DNA of 64,000 nt from positions 1 to 64,000 of the forward strand of contig MU270095.1 in the NCBI GenBank assembly GCA_021432635.1. Reading direction: 5' to 3'. A model generated the notes under the pieces. It saw only the letters and a list, made by a program, of their open reading frames with translations. It made no database searches and had not been told where the DNA came from. The stretch comes from Thozetella sp. PMI_491. Taxonomy: Eukaryota > Ascomycota > Sordariomycetes > Chaetosphaeriales > Chaetosphaeriaceae. The translations under genes were made by a program, and so were the position numbers. Positions within the stretch are counted from its first letter, which is position 1, and every line of letters begins with the position of its first letter. Positions 13,588 through 24,664 of the stretch are shown one piece after another.

Positions 13588-15528
13588 AGGGAGGGAGGGT
13601 GGCGCTTGACGCAATGCGCCGGCCACACGAGTCCTCAGGCAGTCAATTGCAGACTCAACAAACCCCCTCCCCTTCGTCCCTTCTTCTCCCATCTATCCCG
13701 CCTCCCCCTTCAGGAAAGCTAGCTCCTCTCTGTCTCTCTCGCGTCCCTTGGAGCTTTGGGGCTACACAGACATCGAGGGAGCAGGTGCCAAATGCGGTGC
13801 AGGTTGGGCCGGCTGACACGGCCTGCTGTACGAGAACAGACGTTCTGCAGAGCATGGGGTATCGGCTCCCTCCTGCTGGATCTCCGCATTGTCTTGGTTC
13901 GACCGGAGTCGACCCGTCAATCACTGCCCATCGCTATCAACCATGACCTTGACGCGAGGCTGGTCTGACCAGGCTTACCAGGCCAGGACCAGAACAAACG
14001 CCCTGGGCAGGTCAGAGAGGGAAGGGTCCGCGAGCGGAAAGGGTAGGAGTAACTGTTAGCGCAATCTGAGAGAGAGATGGGCGAGGTGGGGTTGCAGATA
14101 GAGCTTTCCCTTCCGCGACCCGCGCTTCCTCACGCAGGCCCTGGCTGCCCGCCCACCTTAATCATAGTTGGGATTAGTGACCTTGCTGTCCGAACCTACC
14201 TGTTCCTACAGTGCCCTGTGCCGTAGTGCTACCCGCCCAGCACGCGGTCTCCCGCGCAGGAGCACCCATTAGAGAGGCGGCGGTAGACATCATGCCGTGA
14301 ACTAACCCCCCCCTCTCCCTCTTCCTTCTTCCCTGCGGGATCCATACCACAGCAGATGCCCTCAACCTTGCTATGCAAGCACCCGTCGGGCTTGTGTGCC
14401 TCAAACGGCCCCCGGAGTGCCATATCCGTCATGCCGCCAATCACTCGCCGAACAGAGTTAGTGGAGGGAACTGGAATTGTCCCCCTGTTATTACGGCGGG
14501 GGGGACACGGGGGGGGTGAAAATTGAAGTGGATGGGTGGAGGGGAAGAAGGAAGGACCTCTGGCCTTGTCGCAGCAGTCAATGAAGGGCAGGGCACGGAA
14601 GGCACAGCCATTAGCTTGGAGCTAATGGAAGTGCTCCGAGAAGATCGAAGGGAGGGGTGGGTGGGTTGCGACCGGGGGTGGCAAGCCGGCCGCATATGTG
14701 CAGAGCACAAGCTCGGAGGACGACTGCAAGCCTGGAAAGCGCCTAGAGGCTCCGTGTTTATGCATGCAGCCCGCGCACAGACAGCAAAGCTCTCGGAGAG
14801 CTTTCAACCCTGCCATCCCAGGTTCAATGCCCTGCCCCCCCTCCCCCAGGCGAAAAAAGTTGGGGTGAAAATCTCCTTCCGGCGCTTGACCGCCTCTCTC
14901 ACCGTTCCGGGTAGTAGGCAAGCGTGCGGAAAGCACGGTCGGCCCTCGGGGGGTCTCCATGGGTTATGACTACCTGCCTAGGCGAAGACGCGCCGGCATT
15001 CGCTCGTGCAGCGTGCTCGCGAAGGCCTCGCAACAGCCTCGTCGGATGTGTCGCTCGAGAGCTCAAGGCGGGAAGCGGGCAATCTGACAGGCCCCAACCC
15101 AATACGCCGTCACCTCGCACCAGTCTTCTCGCAACCAGAGAGCAAGATGGCCAGGCTCCACGCACGCCCCCAGCGGCGGCCAGCGGTATGTACCTATACA
15201 TCCAGGCGCTATAGTCTGCCCTCCTATTCCTTCTATCAATAGAGTCATGGTACTTGGACCCCCCCTGTGGGAAGACCCCATATCGAAATTGATGTTCTCG
15301 TCCTTGGGCGGAGTAACCTGCTTGACCTACGTAGGTTACTACCTCCACCACACACCACGGTACCATTTCCCGAGCCACCCATCCAGTACGAATAAGGTAC
15401 ATGGAGCCGGAGCCCAATCTCCTCGCCCCTACCCCATCTTCTCCCTGGATCTGCCCCTAAGCTTCTCCAACGGGACTTCCCCTGGCCCTGCTGACGGGAA
15501 CTCTGTTGTACCATGCAGGTACCTCGCC

Positions 15529-15550
15529 TTTTTTTTTTTTTTTTTTTTTT
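15529..15550. repeat. Poly-T tract (22 T)
   Basis: Twenty-two consecutive T in non-coding DNA, followed directly by GGGG. Confidence 0.95.
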
Positions 15551-15716
15551 GGGGTGCCCTTCCCGGGGACGGTTCTGTTGACTTCTACATTGCGACCGTG
15601 GTGCCGGAGAGGGGCAGCGTTTGCTGTCAGTAGTGAGAGTGGGAATAACGGGTTGCGCAGGGGGGAAAGCGCAAGAAGGTAGCAAACAGAGTAGGGATAA
15701 GAAAGGCACAGAGGGA

Positions 15717-15771
15717 GACACACACGCACACACACGTACACGCACACGCGCGCACAGAGAGAGAGAGAGAA
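15717..15771. repeat. CA/CG and GA dinucleotide microsatellite
   Basis: An imperfect CA array interrupted by CG and TA, running directly into a GA array. Compound microsatellite in non-coding sequence. Confidence 0.9.
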
Positions 15772-18283
15772 AAAGGGAGGAGAGAGGGCGAGAGTACCGC
15801 CTGGCGGACTGCGCTGTGCGAATCGGCCGTCAGGCATCAAGAGCAAGCAAGTCTGCAAACGCCGCTCAGTAGCTGCCTCTGTGATCCTGCGGCCGTGTCC
15901 TGTCTGCCAGTCGGAGGGCGAGGAAAAACCTGGACGGGCCAAGATGCTAACTGGATCTGTGATGATGAGCAAGCAGCGTTCTGTGCCTGCCGTTGAGCGG
16001 GCAGGGTACCTGCAAGCCGAGCACCCCGGTCAGCCACAAAGACGGAGACAGGCCAAGCCCTTGACACTTGAGATTCTCGCCCCCGGTAACTTCCAGACAT
16101 CATCCTCGCTGTCAATCATATTGCCTTCCCCGTTTTATTATTACTGCCCACCTTCGCCTGGCCCTTACGAGCGACTTACGAATCGGCACGCGCTGGGGTC
16201 TAACAGCCCCCCTGGACCTGCCTACCCTCCCCCAACTGCTGCCCTAGAGTTCATTGAATGCCTGCTGCTCCCGGGGCATGCTGTGCTTACATAGCTCTCC
16301 TAAGACCCCTTCGCCTTCCCCGTCGCCTTCTGCACTATTTGCATCTTCAATCGTGTGACCGGGTCCAGAAAATCCGCACATCTCAACCAGACTCCGGACT
16401 CGACTGCTGGATCCGCGACGAGCTTGGCCCGACACGGCATTGTGGTCTTTCGCCCTTGGCTGGCTCTCCCGTTCTCCGGATTTACACACAGTCCACCCAA
16501 TACCTCGACCAAGACTCCACGGGTTTGTGGTTTGGGCGGACGCTTCCAGAAGTCTATCTCGCATCGAGGCCCTCGAAGCAGATCCCCAGCGCCAGTGGCC
16601 GCCCAACATTTTGACACCTGCCAAGGAGGTCTATCACGCGCCCCCTCGTCCTTTCGAACCTTCAGGAAACCTTTTACCTGGCTCCGCGCTCTCACAAGCT
16701 CTCACGTACATTGGCTCCTCCCGCATACCGCGGCCGCCACGGACCTGAGATAGTGCCCGCCTGTCACCTGCGACCTGCGCTAGCCGTGACCTCATCCCCT
16801 CGCAATTGTGAACCGCGAGCGGAACGTCGCCCTCCAGCAGAAGCCAAGCTTCCGGCCACTAGCCTGTGCCTGTCAACGGGAAGGAAAAGAGGTAGGCCCA
16901 CCCACTCCGGAGTGTGAGAGAGGCAGAGGAAAGGGTACCTATCGAGCGGACCTGTCCTCGAAGGCCAAGCTCCATTGGGGATTCGGAGGGGGCGGGACAA
17001 ACACAAAGGTTCGAAACCAGACCCGGGGGGCATGAACACACACAGAGCTGGCATCCCATTACCCTGGCCCCCGTCCAATACCCGCGCACCATCACCACCT
17101 TCCCGCCTCCACTCCCACTACATCCTCTTGCTCCGCAGACGCAGTCCGGTGCCCGCAGGCGCGGTCCACCGTCCGCACCCTGCTGAAACCTGGACTCTGA
17201 TCTCCCCTACTTCACTGCACGCCTGCCCTTTCCACTCCTCGCCTACAAGCGTCCTCCCCAAAGGACCAGACCACTGCCTACCCTTGCCCCGCCCCGTGGG
17301 CGATCGAGCTTTGACTGACAAGAGGCCCGCCTGGCGCATTGCAGCAGAGTCCGGCAGAGAGCAGACCCCACTCGCCGTTCCCTTGCGGACCTGCATTGTA
17401 AAGACACACGGCACGGCCGAGATAGGCTCACACCCACAAGATCCGTGTATGCCCCCCCCCTTCCCCCCTTCTCTCTCTACCTTGCCTTAGTCTTCCCTAC
17501 GCCTTAAACCTGTCGTCGACCTCAAAACGTGGTTCTCGACCTAATCTTCCTCCACTCGTAGCTCCATCCTTGGCTCCCTTGTCCTAGCTCCCGCACACTT
17601 CGGACGAGCTTGACGCCTCTTGACGCCGCCGAAAAAAGCTCTAACTTACTGTCACCACACTGCCCACTCAGCTCTTGACTCTTGTCGCCCTGCGCCTACC
17701 CAGCTGTTGTGTACTATCGATCGCGGCTTGAGCAGAGCGTCACGTCCGCATCTAAGAGCACCAAGGTCCCCCGCGCAGCCTTTACAGACGCCTCTAGGGA
17801 AGGTGCAGAAACGTAGTTGCCACCCGGCCATGCTACAGTCTCGCGAACGAGCTTTCCTCCTCTAGCAACCAAAAAGGTTGTCCCACTTCATCGTCCTGCA
17901 GCAGCGACCCGTATCGATTACACCTTAGACGTTGCCACCTCTCGGACTCGCATCCTGCTCACGAAGGTCACCAGGCCCTCTAGTTAGACTTCACTACACC
18001 CTCGGTGCCCGACCGCAGGTTCAACAGTCACCCAGCATAGCACCGCCCACGGGTCTTGGAGATTGACTCTTCTTGCCTGGCCTTCGCTCACACCTTACTG
18101 GATCGCATCGAGAATTGACTCTCCACCAAGATTTAACCGCCCCGAGTCCTGGTTCTCCGCGCTCGAGGAACCTGTTCCGCCTTCGTGCCACATCGCTCGC
18201 CCAGAAAACCGCCCGGCTGGTCCCTACCGCATCGGCGAGAGACGTTGCTGCTAGCTTCCGCCTAACGGACGTTCGCAGTCATC

Positions 18284-19692
18284 ATGGCACACGGTTCGCC
18301 CTATGCCACCACGCGGGGTAGCGGGAGTGAGAACAATCCCATCTACAACTTGAAGATCCGACAACAGCCGGAATGCGCTCGAGTCGCCATCGGAAAGGAG
18401 AAGGGTGGGTTGCTTCGGGCCCGTTCGCGGGAGACTTGATCGCTAACTTCTGATGGCTCGCAGATCGCAAACCTATCGATCCTCCTCCCATTATCCAGCT
18501 GACTGTCAGCCCTGTAAAGGACCCGCACCAGAACTTCCTCCAGAACCCGTACTTCATGATGACGGCCAAGCTTGTTCGGTCAACCGAGTCTGGAGATCCT
18601 CCTGAAGACTCCACCGTCAAGGAGAATGCGCTGATAGGAACCATCGTGTCCTCTTTGTACAGCCTCAAAGATACTGACAACACCCAAGCCGGCTTCTTTG
18701 TCTTCGGAGATCTTTCCGTCAAGATCGAGGGATGGTTCAAGCTCGAGTTCAGCCTCTACGAGATTCGAGAGAGGGAATGCTACACTCTCTCCACCATCAC
18801 GTCCAAGCAGTTCCAGGTGTTCCAGCAGAAGTACTTCCCGGGTATGGCCGAGTCGACTTTTCTAACACGCTCCTTCAGCGACCAGGGCGTGCGGCTTCGC
18901 CTGCGCAAGGACTCCCGGAGCATAACGACGAGGAAGAGAAATGCCGACGTGGCTAACTACGCACGCACTATCAACAGGCATGACATGGGAGACGTGGGCC
19001 AGCCAAACGGAAGGGATCATGCCGTGAGTCGCCAGGGCAGCATGCACCAAGACAACGGCAGCGCTCGGGGCCACGGTTCGATGGGCTCGCAGAGTAGTGG
19101 ATACTACGGGAACTCGCCCCAGCTCCCGCAGGAGTACGCCCATGACTCTTCTGGGCCGTATGGTTATGGGTATGAAGATCGGCCGAACAAGCGCCAGCGG
19201 TATTCCGACGTGACCGACAGGAGCGTTAGCTACGACCATCACGAATATTCGCCGTACCAGGCTGGCCCCCGAACCGTTCCCGATCTCGGTACTGCGACCG
19301 GCATGATCTCCTCGATGCCTACGAGCACCTACCCTCCGACGAGCCATGCTTCAATGTCAGGTCTTCCAATGCCCAACGGGATGCCGTACGGGATGCCACC
19401 GCGACTCGATACACAGATGGCGCCGCACTCCGCTGGCCCTAGCTCTGCCACGTCGACCTTCTCCCCTGGTGCTCGACGATCGCCGCAGTCGGCCTATCAA
19501 TATGGGCCAGGCCCCTCGCAAGCGGCTATGTATCCTTCGGCACCGGCTACGACGATGCCTTTCCACACGGGCGCAGCTCAGGTGCCCCAGTCTAACGGGC
19601 TCGGACACACGAATGGCCTCGGTTTGATGGGAGCCACACTAGATCTCGAGAACGTTGACACAAAGGGGCCAGCAGGTGGCCCCGGGATGTAG
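18284..19692 (+). CDS. vosA: Velvet-domain regulator, VosA type
   Basis: Fungal velvet transcription factor; VosA proteins act in the nucleus, partner with VelB and control spore maturation, viability and trehalose. Two exons, 18284-18404 and 18464-19692, 449 aa; the 59-nt intron has a GTGGGT donor, a GCTAAC branch site and a CAG acceptor. The velvet domain covers about residues 20-225: exon 1 carries the strand around IRQQPECARVAIGKEK, then DRKPIDPPPIIQLTV, FFVFGDLSVKIEG and FPGMAESTFLTRSFSDQG, the usual order. A basic RKRNAD segment follows the domain. The C-terminal half is rich in Pro, Ser, Met and Tyr and looks disordered. The domain starts almost at the N-terminus and lacks a long insertion, favouring VosA over VelB; VelC is the main alternative. 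The start is the first ATG before the conserved strand. Confidence 0.88.
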
Positions 19693-20053
19693 AGATCGTC
19701 CTGGCAACACGGACAGGGAATTCATACACCCACCACCCAAACAGCATGCAGAAACGATCGGACTTGGCGAAGGGTACCTAGCCCAAGGGTCCTTACTTAC
19801 AGATGTTTAATCGATTGCGGGCCATGCAATCTCGACGCCGGCTCTGCCGGGTCGCTTAATCATGAGAAACGCGCAGCATAGCTGTTTGCATCTTCTCGTC
19901 TGCCTTCTCGCATCTCTCGGCTCATTCTTGATTCCCCGCGGCCACCAGGGCTGCTTCTCGCGCTCCGTGGCTTCTGCTTTTTCTTTTCTCTCGTTCGGGC
20001 AGCGATCTCGGTCGGTTGGCTGTCTACTGCTGCTGCTCCTAGCTTTCTTGGAT

Positions 20054-20078
20054 GGTCTGGTCTGGTCTGGTCTGGTGG
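20054..20078. repeat. (GGTCT)n pentanucleotide repeat
   Basis: Four perfect GGTCT units followed by GGTGG, downstream of the velvet gene. Confidence 0.9.
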
Positions 20079-21417
20079 AGGAAAACGACAACACTGCAAG
20101 CGAGAGCGAGTGTCGCTTTGGATTCCAAATGGCTAATCTTCTTATGACGCGAATTTTGGGCTTTTTTTTCTTACTATTAGGATGGGAACTGCATCAGGCG
20201 GGGAAAAAGCAAAGGAACTTATACCACAGTCGTCATTCACTCGCGGCGGACTTCTTACGTCGCCTCTTGAGTCTTCGATATCTGTCTATTCACAGGACTG
20301 GCGAGGCGGGCAGGCGGGACGACAGAGGATAGGGAGGCGGGCCGCGACGGCGTGGTGTCGAAGGAGTATAGAGATTAGGGCGGCGGTATTTTTCTCGTTT
20401 TCCTTCATTTTTTTTTCGTCTTCTTATCTATGAGGCGCTTTCTGGGCTCGACTAGGGGCTTCGTCTTGCCTAAATGCGGTGGCTAGGTGTGTGGGCGGCT
20501 TTCTGTCAGGCGCGTTTGTTGTTCGGAGCCACGATGGAGAAGGGGCTGTAGAGTCAGATAGGTATCTAGCATCGCTGCCCTTAATCCCTATCCACGAATC
20601 CAATTACATGCATCAAAAATATTGCCTCTTAATCTCACTTCCTCGTGGTCTGCCAAACCCGCGCGAGTGCTTCTCGGTTTGTGAGTCGAGGATGGCTGGA
20701 TCACCGCACACAGCATCTCCTGCATCTTCCTGCCCCTATTTCGCCCCACCTTCGGCCTCAGCTCCTTGTGTTGCCATGACTGACAGTCAGCTCGTGGGCG
20801 ACAGTGGGGAGAGGAGGTGCAAGAGCAACGGCCTAGAATTCGCCACGCACGTGTCTATGAGACAGCATGGTTGGCGATCAAAAAGCCAGTTCGTCTCATC
20901 CGCCACAGCACCACAGGAATCTCAACCCTGAGGAGATACCAAGATCCGCGACAGGCCCCTCCCAAACCCCACACGCTTGTTGGTGCCAGGCTTGGCTGCC
21001 ATTCATTCGTTTTGCTTTGCGCACCCTCCAGCGCCGCTCTAGGCCTCCCCGCTAGCGGGCGCTTTCTGACCTGCCAGGCCTGGCTCCCCTGCCTCGGGCT
21101 GGAAGTGTTCCGCGCCGGCGCATCTTCGCCACCACCAAACGTCGTTGTGCCTGTCGAGCCGGCCCCGTGTGCACCGCGAGCCGCCCCGAACCCGTCCGCT
21201 CGGCGCTGGACGACGACCCTGCGCAGATGTTTGTTTCGGCGACGAACACAAGCCATGGTGCCTGTGCGTCCTGTGCTTCCCCAGATTTCCACGGTCATCG
21301 TTGTCTGGCTCGCCGCTTGCCGCATCGCGCCGTACCTTGGGAAAGCGTGTGTCCCCAGCCCGGCTGCAGGACGCGAACCTAGGTTTCGCCCTGGCTGGGT
21401 CCACTGCCGTGGGGGAA

Positions 21418-21447
<30 letters not shown>
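21418..21447. repeat. Poly-G tract of 30 G
   Basis: Thirty consecutive G, the longest homopolymer in the window, in non-coding DNA between two convergent genes. Confidence 0.95.
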
Positions 21448-21449
<2 letters not shown>

Positions 21450-22201
21450 CAGCGGCACGGGCATGCTGTGCGGAGAAGTGCACAACCAGGTTGCAAGTGG
21501 CCGCGGTTGTGTAAGCACAGCACCTGCCCCGGCAGTTTGCAGGTCGTGAACCGGAACTGGGAATAAGGAACCGGGGCTAATCGCGACCAGAGTTGCTCCT
21601 CAGTGGTCTGGGACCGCAGGCATGCGTCGCTGTGGTCCCTCTTTCCAGGCTGGCTATGCAACTTCACCTCTCGTATTAGTATCGCAGGGCCGGCTTCATC
21701 TACTTCACATTTCGCTTGTTCAGCGATGTCGCCATTCCCTCCCTCCTCCTCCGACCTCTTTCTTCATTGCATTGCACTGGCCAGGCAGACCCATTGAACC
21801 GGGCTGCCTGCCCAGACCGTGAATTTCAATTGACGCCGAGAGCCGGAAGCAAAGTATCACAGTTCAGAGCAAGCACACACATGTCACCATCAAATCCTGA
21901 GGGCCGGGCGCTAGGTCCGAGAGATGGCGCGTGCTTCCGAGGGTGGTGAGAAGGCGCAGACGGGTAGCTGTCCCGCTCTCCGAACGTGTCCGCTAGACTC
22001 CTTCGAGATGTGCTGTCTTTGGGTGTCAAATCTTCCTTTCAGAGCCCAATCTCGCCTCAGAAGACAGGGGGGTGGATGGCAACCTCCAGTGCGAAGTCGA
22101 CGCGTGTGGATCACCTACAGAAACCCCGGCCGGGGGGTGTGCGTGTGACAGCATACCTACTTCGTACGGTACTGTACAAACACAAACCGACATGCAGTTC
22201 T

Positions 22202-23410
22202 TCAGCTCCATTTTGCAGCCAAGGCGTTGTACAGCGTCTGGTTGATCGGTAGCACACTCCCATGCCGCAAGTTGGAAGGGAACCCCTTCCTGTCGCTTGC
22301 CGTCCAGCCGCTGTTGCTCTCGGGGCTGGTGCTCTCGTACGGCCGGTAGCCGTCGCCTCCGTAGAAGTCGAGAAGCAGGTGCACCTTGCCCTCAACCTGG
22401 TTGTCGAGATAGGCCGCCGGCCCTTCGACACTTGCCTGGATGATAGCGTTAGACCCCCCGGGGCGGGTCCAAGTACCGAACAGTCCCGTGGTGGACACCT
22501 CGGCGAAGACGTTCTTCTTGGACTCGTCCTTCATGAAGCGCACAAACGTCTGCTTGTCGTCGCTGAGCGGCAGGATGGTCAGGTCGATTGTGTCGGCCGG
22601 CGACTTGTCGATGAACGTCTGGGGAGCCGTGAACGTCTTGAAGTCACTGGTGTGGGAATAGCGAATCCTGGTAGTAGACGGCGAGCCAGTGTGGCGGCTG
22701 TCGGAAGCCGGGTACTTGCAATTTGGTCAGTTCAAGTCAGCTCGTCGAACGCTGTGGAACAGGTCCACATACAAACTTGGATGCCCAGTAGACGAGATAC
22801 TTCTCTGGAGGATACCATATTAGCTGTGCCCACCGCTGCTGCAACTACGCTATGCCCCGCCGGCCCGAGTACCTTTGGAGGGATCCCATATGGCCTCCGG
22901 AGCCCAGACCATCCCGGCCGTCTCGTCCTCGACAATCGCCAGCCTTTCGTTGACCCAGTTGACAAGGTCGTTGCTCTCCCACACGAAGATGCCCCTAGAC
23001 CCAGTCCGCTGCGACGCTCCCCAATTCGTCTTGCCAATGTCGAGATCGGTTCCAACGATGTACCACTTCTTGCCCGCTTCCGCGCCGCCTCCCCGAACCA
23101 ATGCGGGATCTCGCACCCCTCCGGTGCCCTTGGTTGGCCGGAGAATGGGGGATCCTTTGTTCAAGGCCTTGAAAGACGTCGGGTTGTTGCCGCTGCTGAG
23201 GTAAAAATATACATATGGGTCAGAACCGAGGAAGAAGGCTCCGAGGTACCCAGCCATGTTCGAGTCGGCCCTCTTCGTCACCTGCACCCCAAGCTTCGGT
23301 GCTTCTAGAGACCCCACGAGATAGTCACCAGGAAGAGCGGACGCGAGGACGAGCCATGGCAGCGAGGAAAGGATGCACCCCGTGAACGCAAGGACGGCCG
23401 GAAGCCTCAT
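22202..23410 (-). CDS. Secreted GH43 family glycoside hydrolase
   Basis: A five-bladed beta-propeller enzyme, probably arabinan- or xylan-active and secreted. Three exons on the minus strand: 23410-22873, 22804-22773 (32 nt only) and 22714-22202; 360 aa. Residues 1-25 form a signal peptide ending near VLASA. Family residues are visible: the base Asp101 in GGVRDP, a candidate pKa-tuning Asp234 in DTIDL and the acid Glu287 in SVEGPAAY. The blade motifs SRGIFVWES and MVWAPEAIWD are also typical. Splice junctions restore the order SKEKYLVYWASKF then YPASDS; the second acceptor is AAG rather than the usual CAG or TAG. An in-frame ATG at 23428 would add six residues before the signal peptide. The subfamily cannot be fixed by eye. 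Confidence 0.88.
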
Positions 23411-23428
23411 CGAGCCCGGGGCTACCAT

Positions 23429-24664
23429 GATGCTCACGGCCGGGCGAAGGGCCTGCGGATGTGAGAGCGCCTTACAGTCGACGTGAACCCCCAGGAGCAG
23501 TTCAAAGCCGCTGGATAGGCCCTGATACCAGGTACGGCGGACGCGAAGAGGCGGCGGAGAGGCTAGAAGACGAGCACCACCACGCCCCCAGGCGCCGGGG
23601 AGATAGACCTCAAATACTTGATCACATCTGCTCGCCAGCGGCCGTCGACTCTACGTCCTACCAATTACACGGCTCGGGTCTTTCTTTAGAGGATACGATG
23701 CGGCACTTCAGATGGCTTCCCCACACAATTTACTCGGAGGAAAGCCGGCTGCATTTAGGCTCAAAGTTCGCAGCGGCGGCGGCGGCCTCTCTGGCGCACT
23801 GGCTAAATGGCTGCAAATGGAGCGCGGCATGGCGGTCGCCTGGCCCGGCTGATGGGATGTGGACGGCGCGATCGCATATTCCGTCAGCCCGGTCGCCTGG
23901 CCATGTTACTTTCTAAGGGTCCCGCCAATCTGATGGTCGGCGGCGTTGATGTCGTACATATTGTGATACGTCGCCCGCCATCGCGAGACATGGATGTATC
24001 GTACCAGATCCTCAGCGGTTTGGCTTTTAGGATCCATATCACGAGTCGTTAATGGCCGGGGGGGGGAGGCGGATGCGTCAAAAAGAGGCTGTTGACGCAG
24101 TTCTGTCCCCCGCGCCAGATCCGTGCATTAAACCTAGTCTTTGTCAGTTGTCTGTATAGGTCCACTACGAGCTACGTTTGTCGTGCTTGGCCCACCACGA
24201 CCGCTCTACTAGGAAGGTGTAGAATGACTGCAAGTTGTCTGACACAGCTATGTACAGGGGTAGGTTGAAGTAAAATTTAGTGAACCCCTGATCCCTAAAT
24301 GCCCGCGGATGATCCTCGACTGGGCTCTGGGGCCCCTGACAAAACCCACATAGTCAGTATCACAGGTGGGCAGGGGTGTGATACCTTGACAGCTAGACTA
24401 CGCCCACGCCAGCCTTAGCCCGGATGCAGCGCGGAGACTAGCCGACCTAGCGACTTTCCGCCGTCTTGAACCCCGGTTGCACGGCGATGAGATATGGAGC
24501 CTTCCAGACCATCATCTGTCGGGTCTTTCATTTCTCCCCTTCCCCTCAACGGCCATGGGAGATTGGCTCTATCCCCTAGGGTCGTGGGGGTCGAATGCCC
24601 GAGACCTTATCGACTGGGGTAGAAGGTGGAGGCCAGAACAGCTACCGACCCAAACCGGCTATTA
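23429..24664. other. Intergenic region upstream of GH43
   Basis: About 1.2 kb holding the GH43 promoter and the 3' flank of the Artemis-like gene. No further gene or structured element recognised; a short G tract lies at about 24059-24066. Confidence 0.6.

Larger units (their letters stand above)
1..14000. other. Long stretch without a recognisable gene
   Basis: No open frame here resembles a protein family I know. The longest frames (for example 5563-6351 on the minus strand, 262 codons) have shifting composition, no domain motifs and no coherent exon chain. The sequence is GC-rich and not RIP-like (no AT collapse), with scattered homopolymers and short tandem repeats listed separately. I saw no tRNA B-box with a pairing T-stem, no 5S rRNA sequence and no transposase motif. 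It could be non-coding intergenic DNA, a strongly decayed region, or could hold lncRNA genes, which cannot be read from sequence alone. Confidence 0.6.
14000..18283 (+). promoter_or_regulatory. Probable upstream/leader region of the velvet gene
   Basis: No gene is supported here. From about 16.3 kb onward the plus strand becomes strongly pyrimidine-rich and stays so up to the velvet start codon at 18284, a composition common in long promoters and 5' leaders of Sordariomycete regulatory genes. The transcription start cannot be placed by eye. Short open frames are present in all frames, so upstream ORFs are possible but none stands out. Confidence 0.4.
19693..22201. other. Convergent intergenic region, velvet gene to GH43
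   Basis: About 2.5 kb between two 3' ends. T-rich stretches at 20160-20172 and 20393-20420 could belong to a long velvet 3' UTR. The open frames inside, including 249 codons at 20817-21566, have low-complexity or random-looking translations, and the latter runs through a poly-G tract. Confidence 0.6.

Noticed and set aside
20817-21566. 249-codon plus-strand open frame
   Set aside because: Random-looking translation that runs through a 30-G tract; no domain.
22262-23308. 348-codon plus-strand open frame
   Set aside because: It lies antisense to the GH43 gene, crosses that gene's introns and has no protein-family features; the minus-strand gene explains the region.
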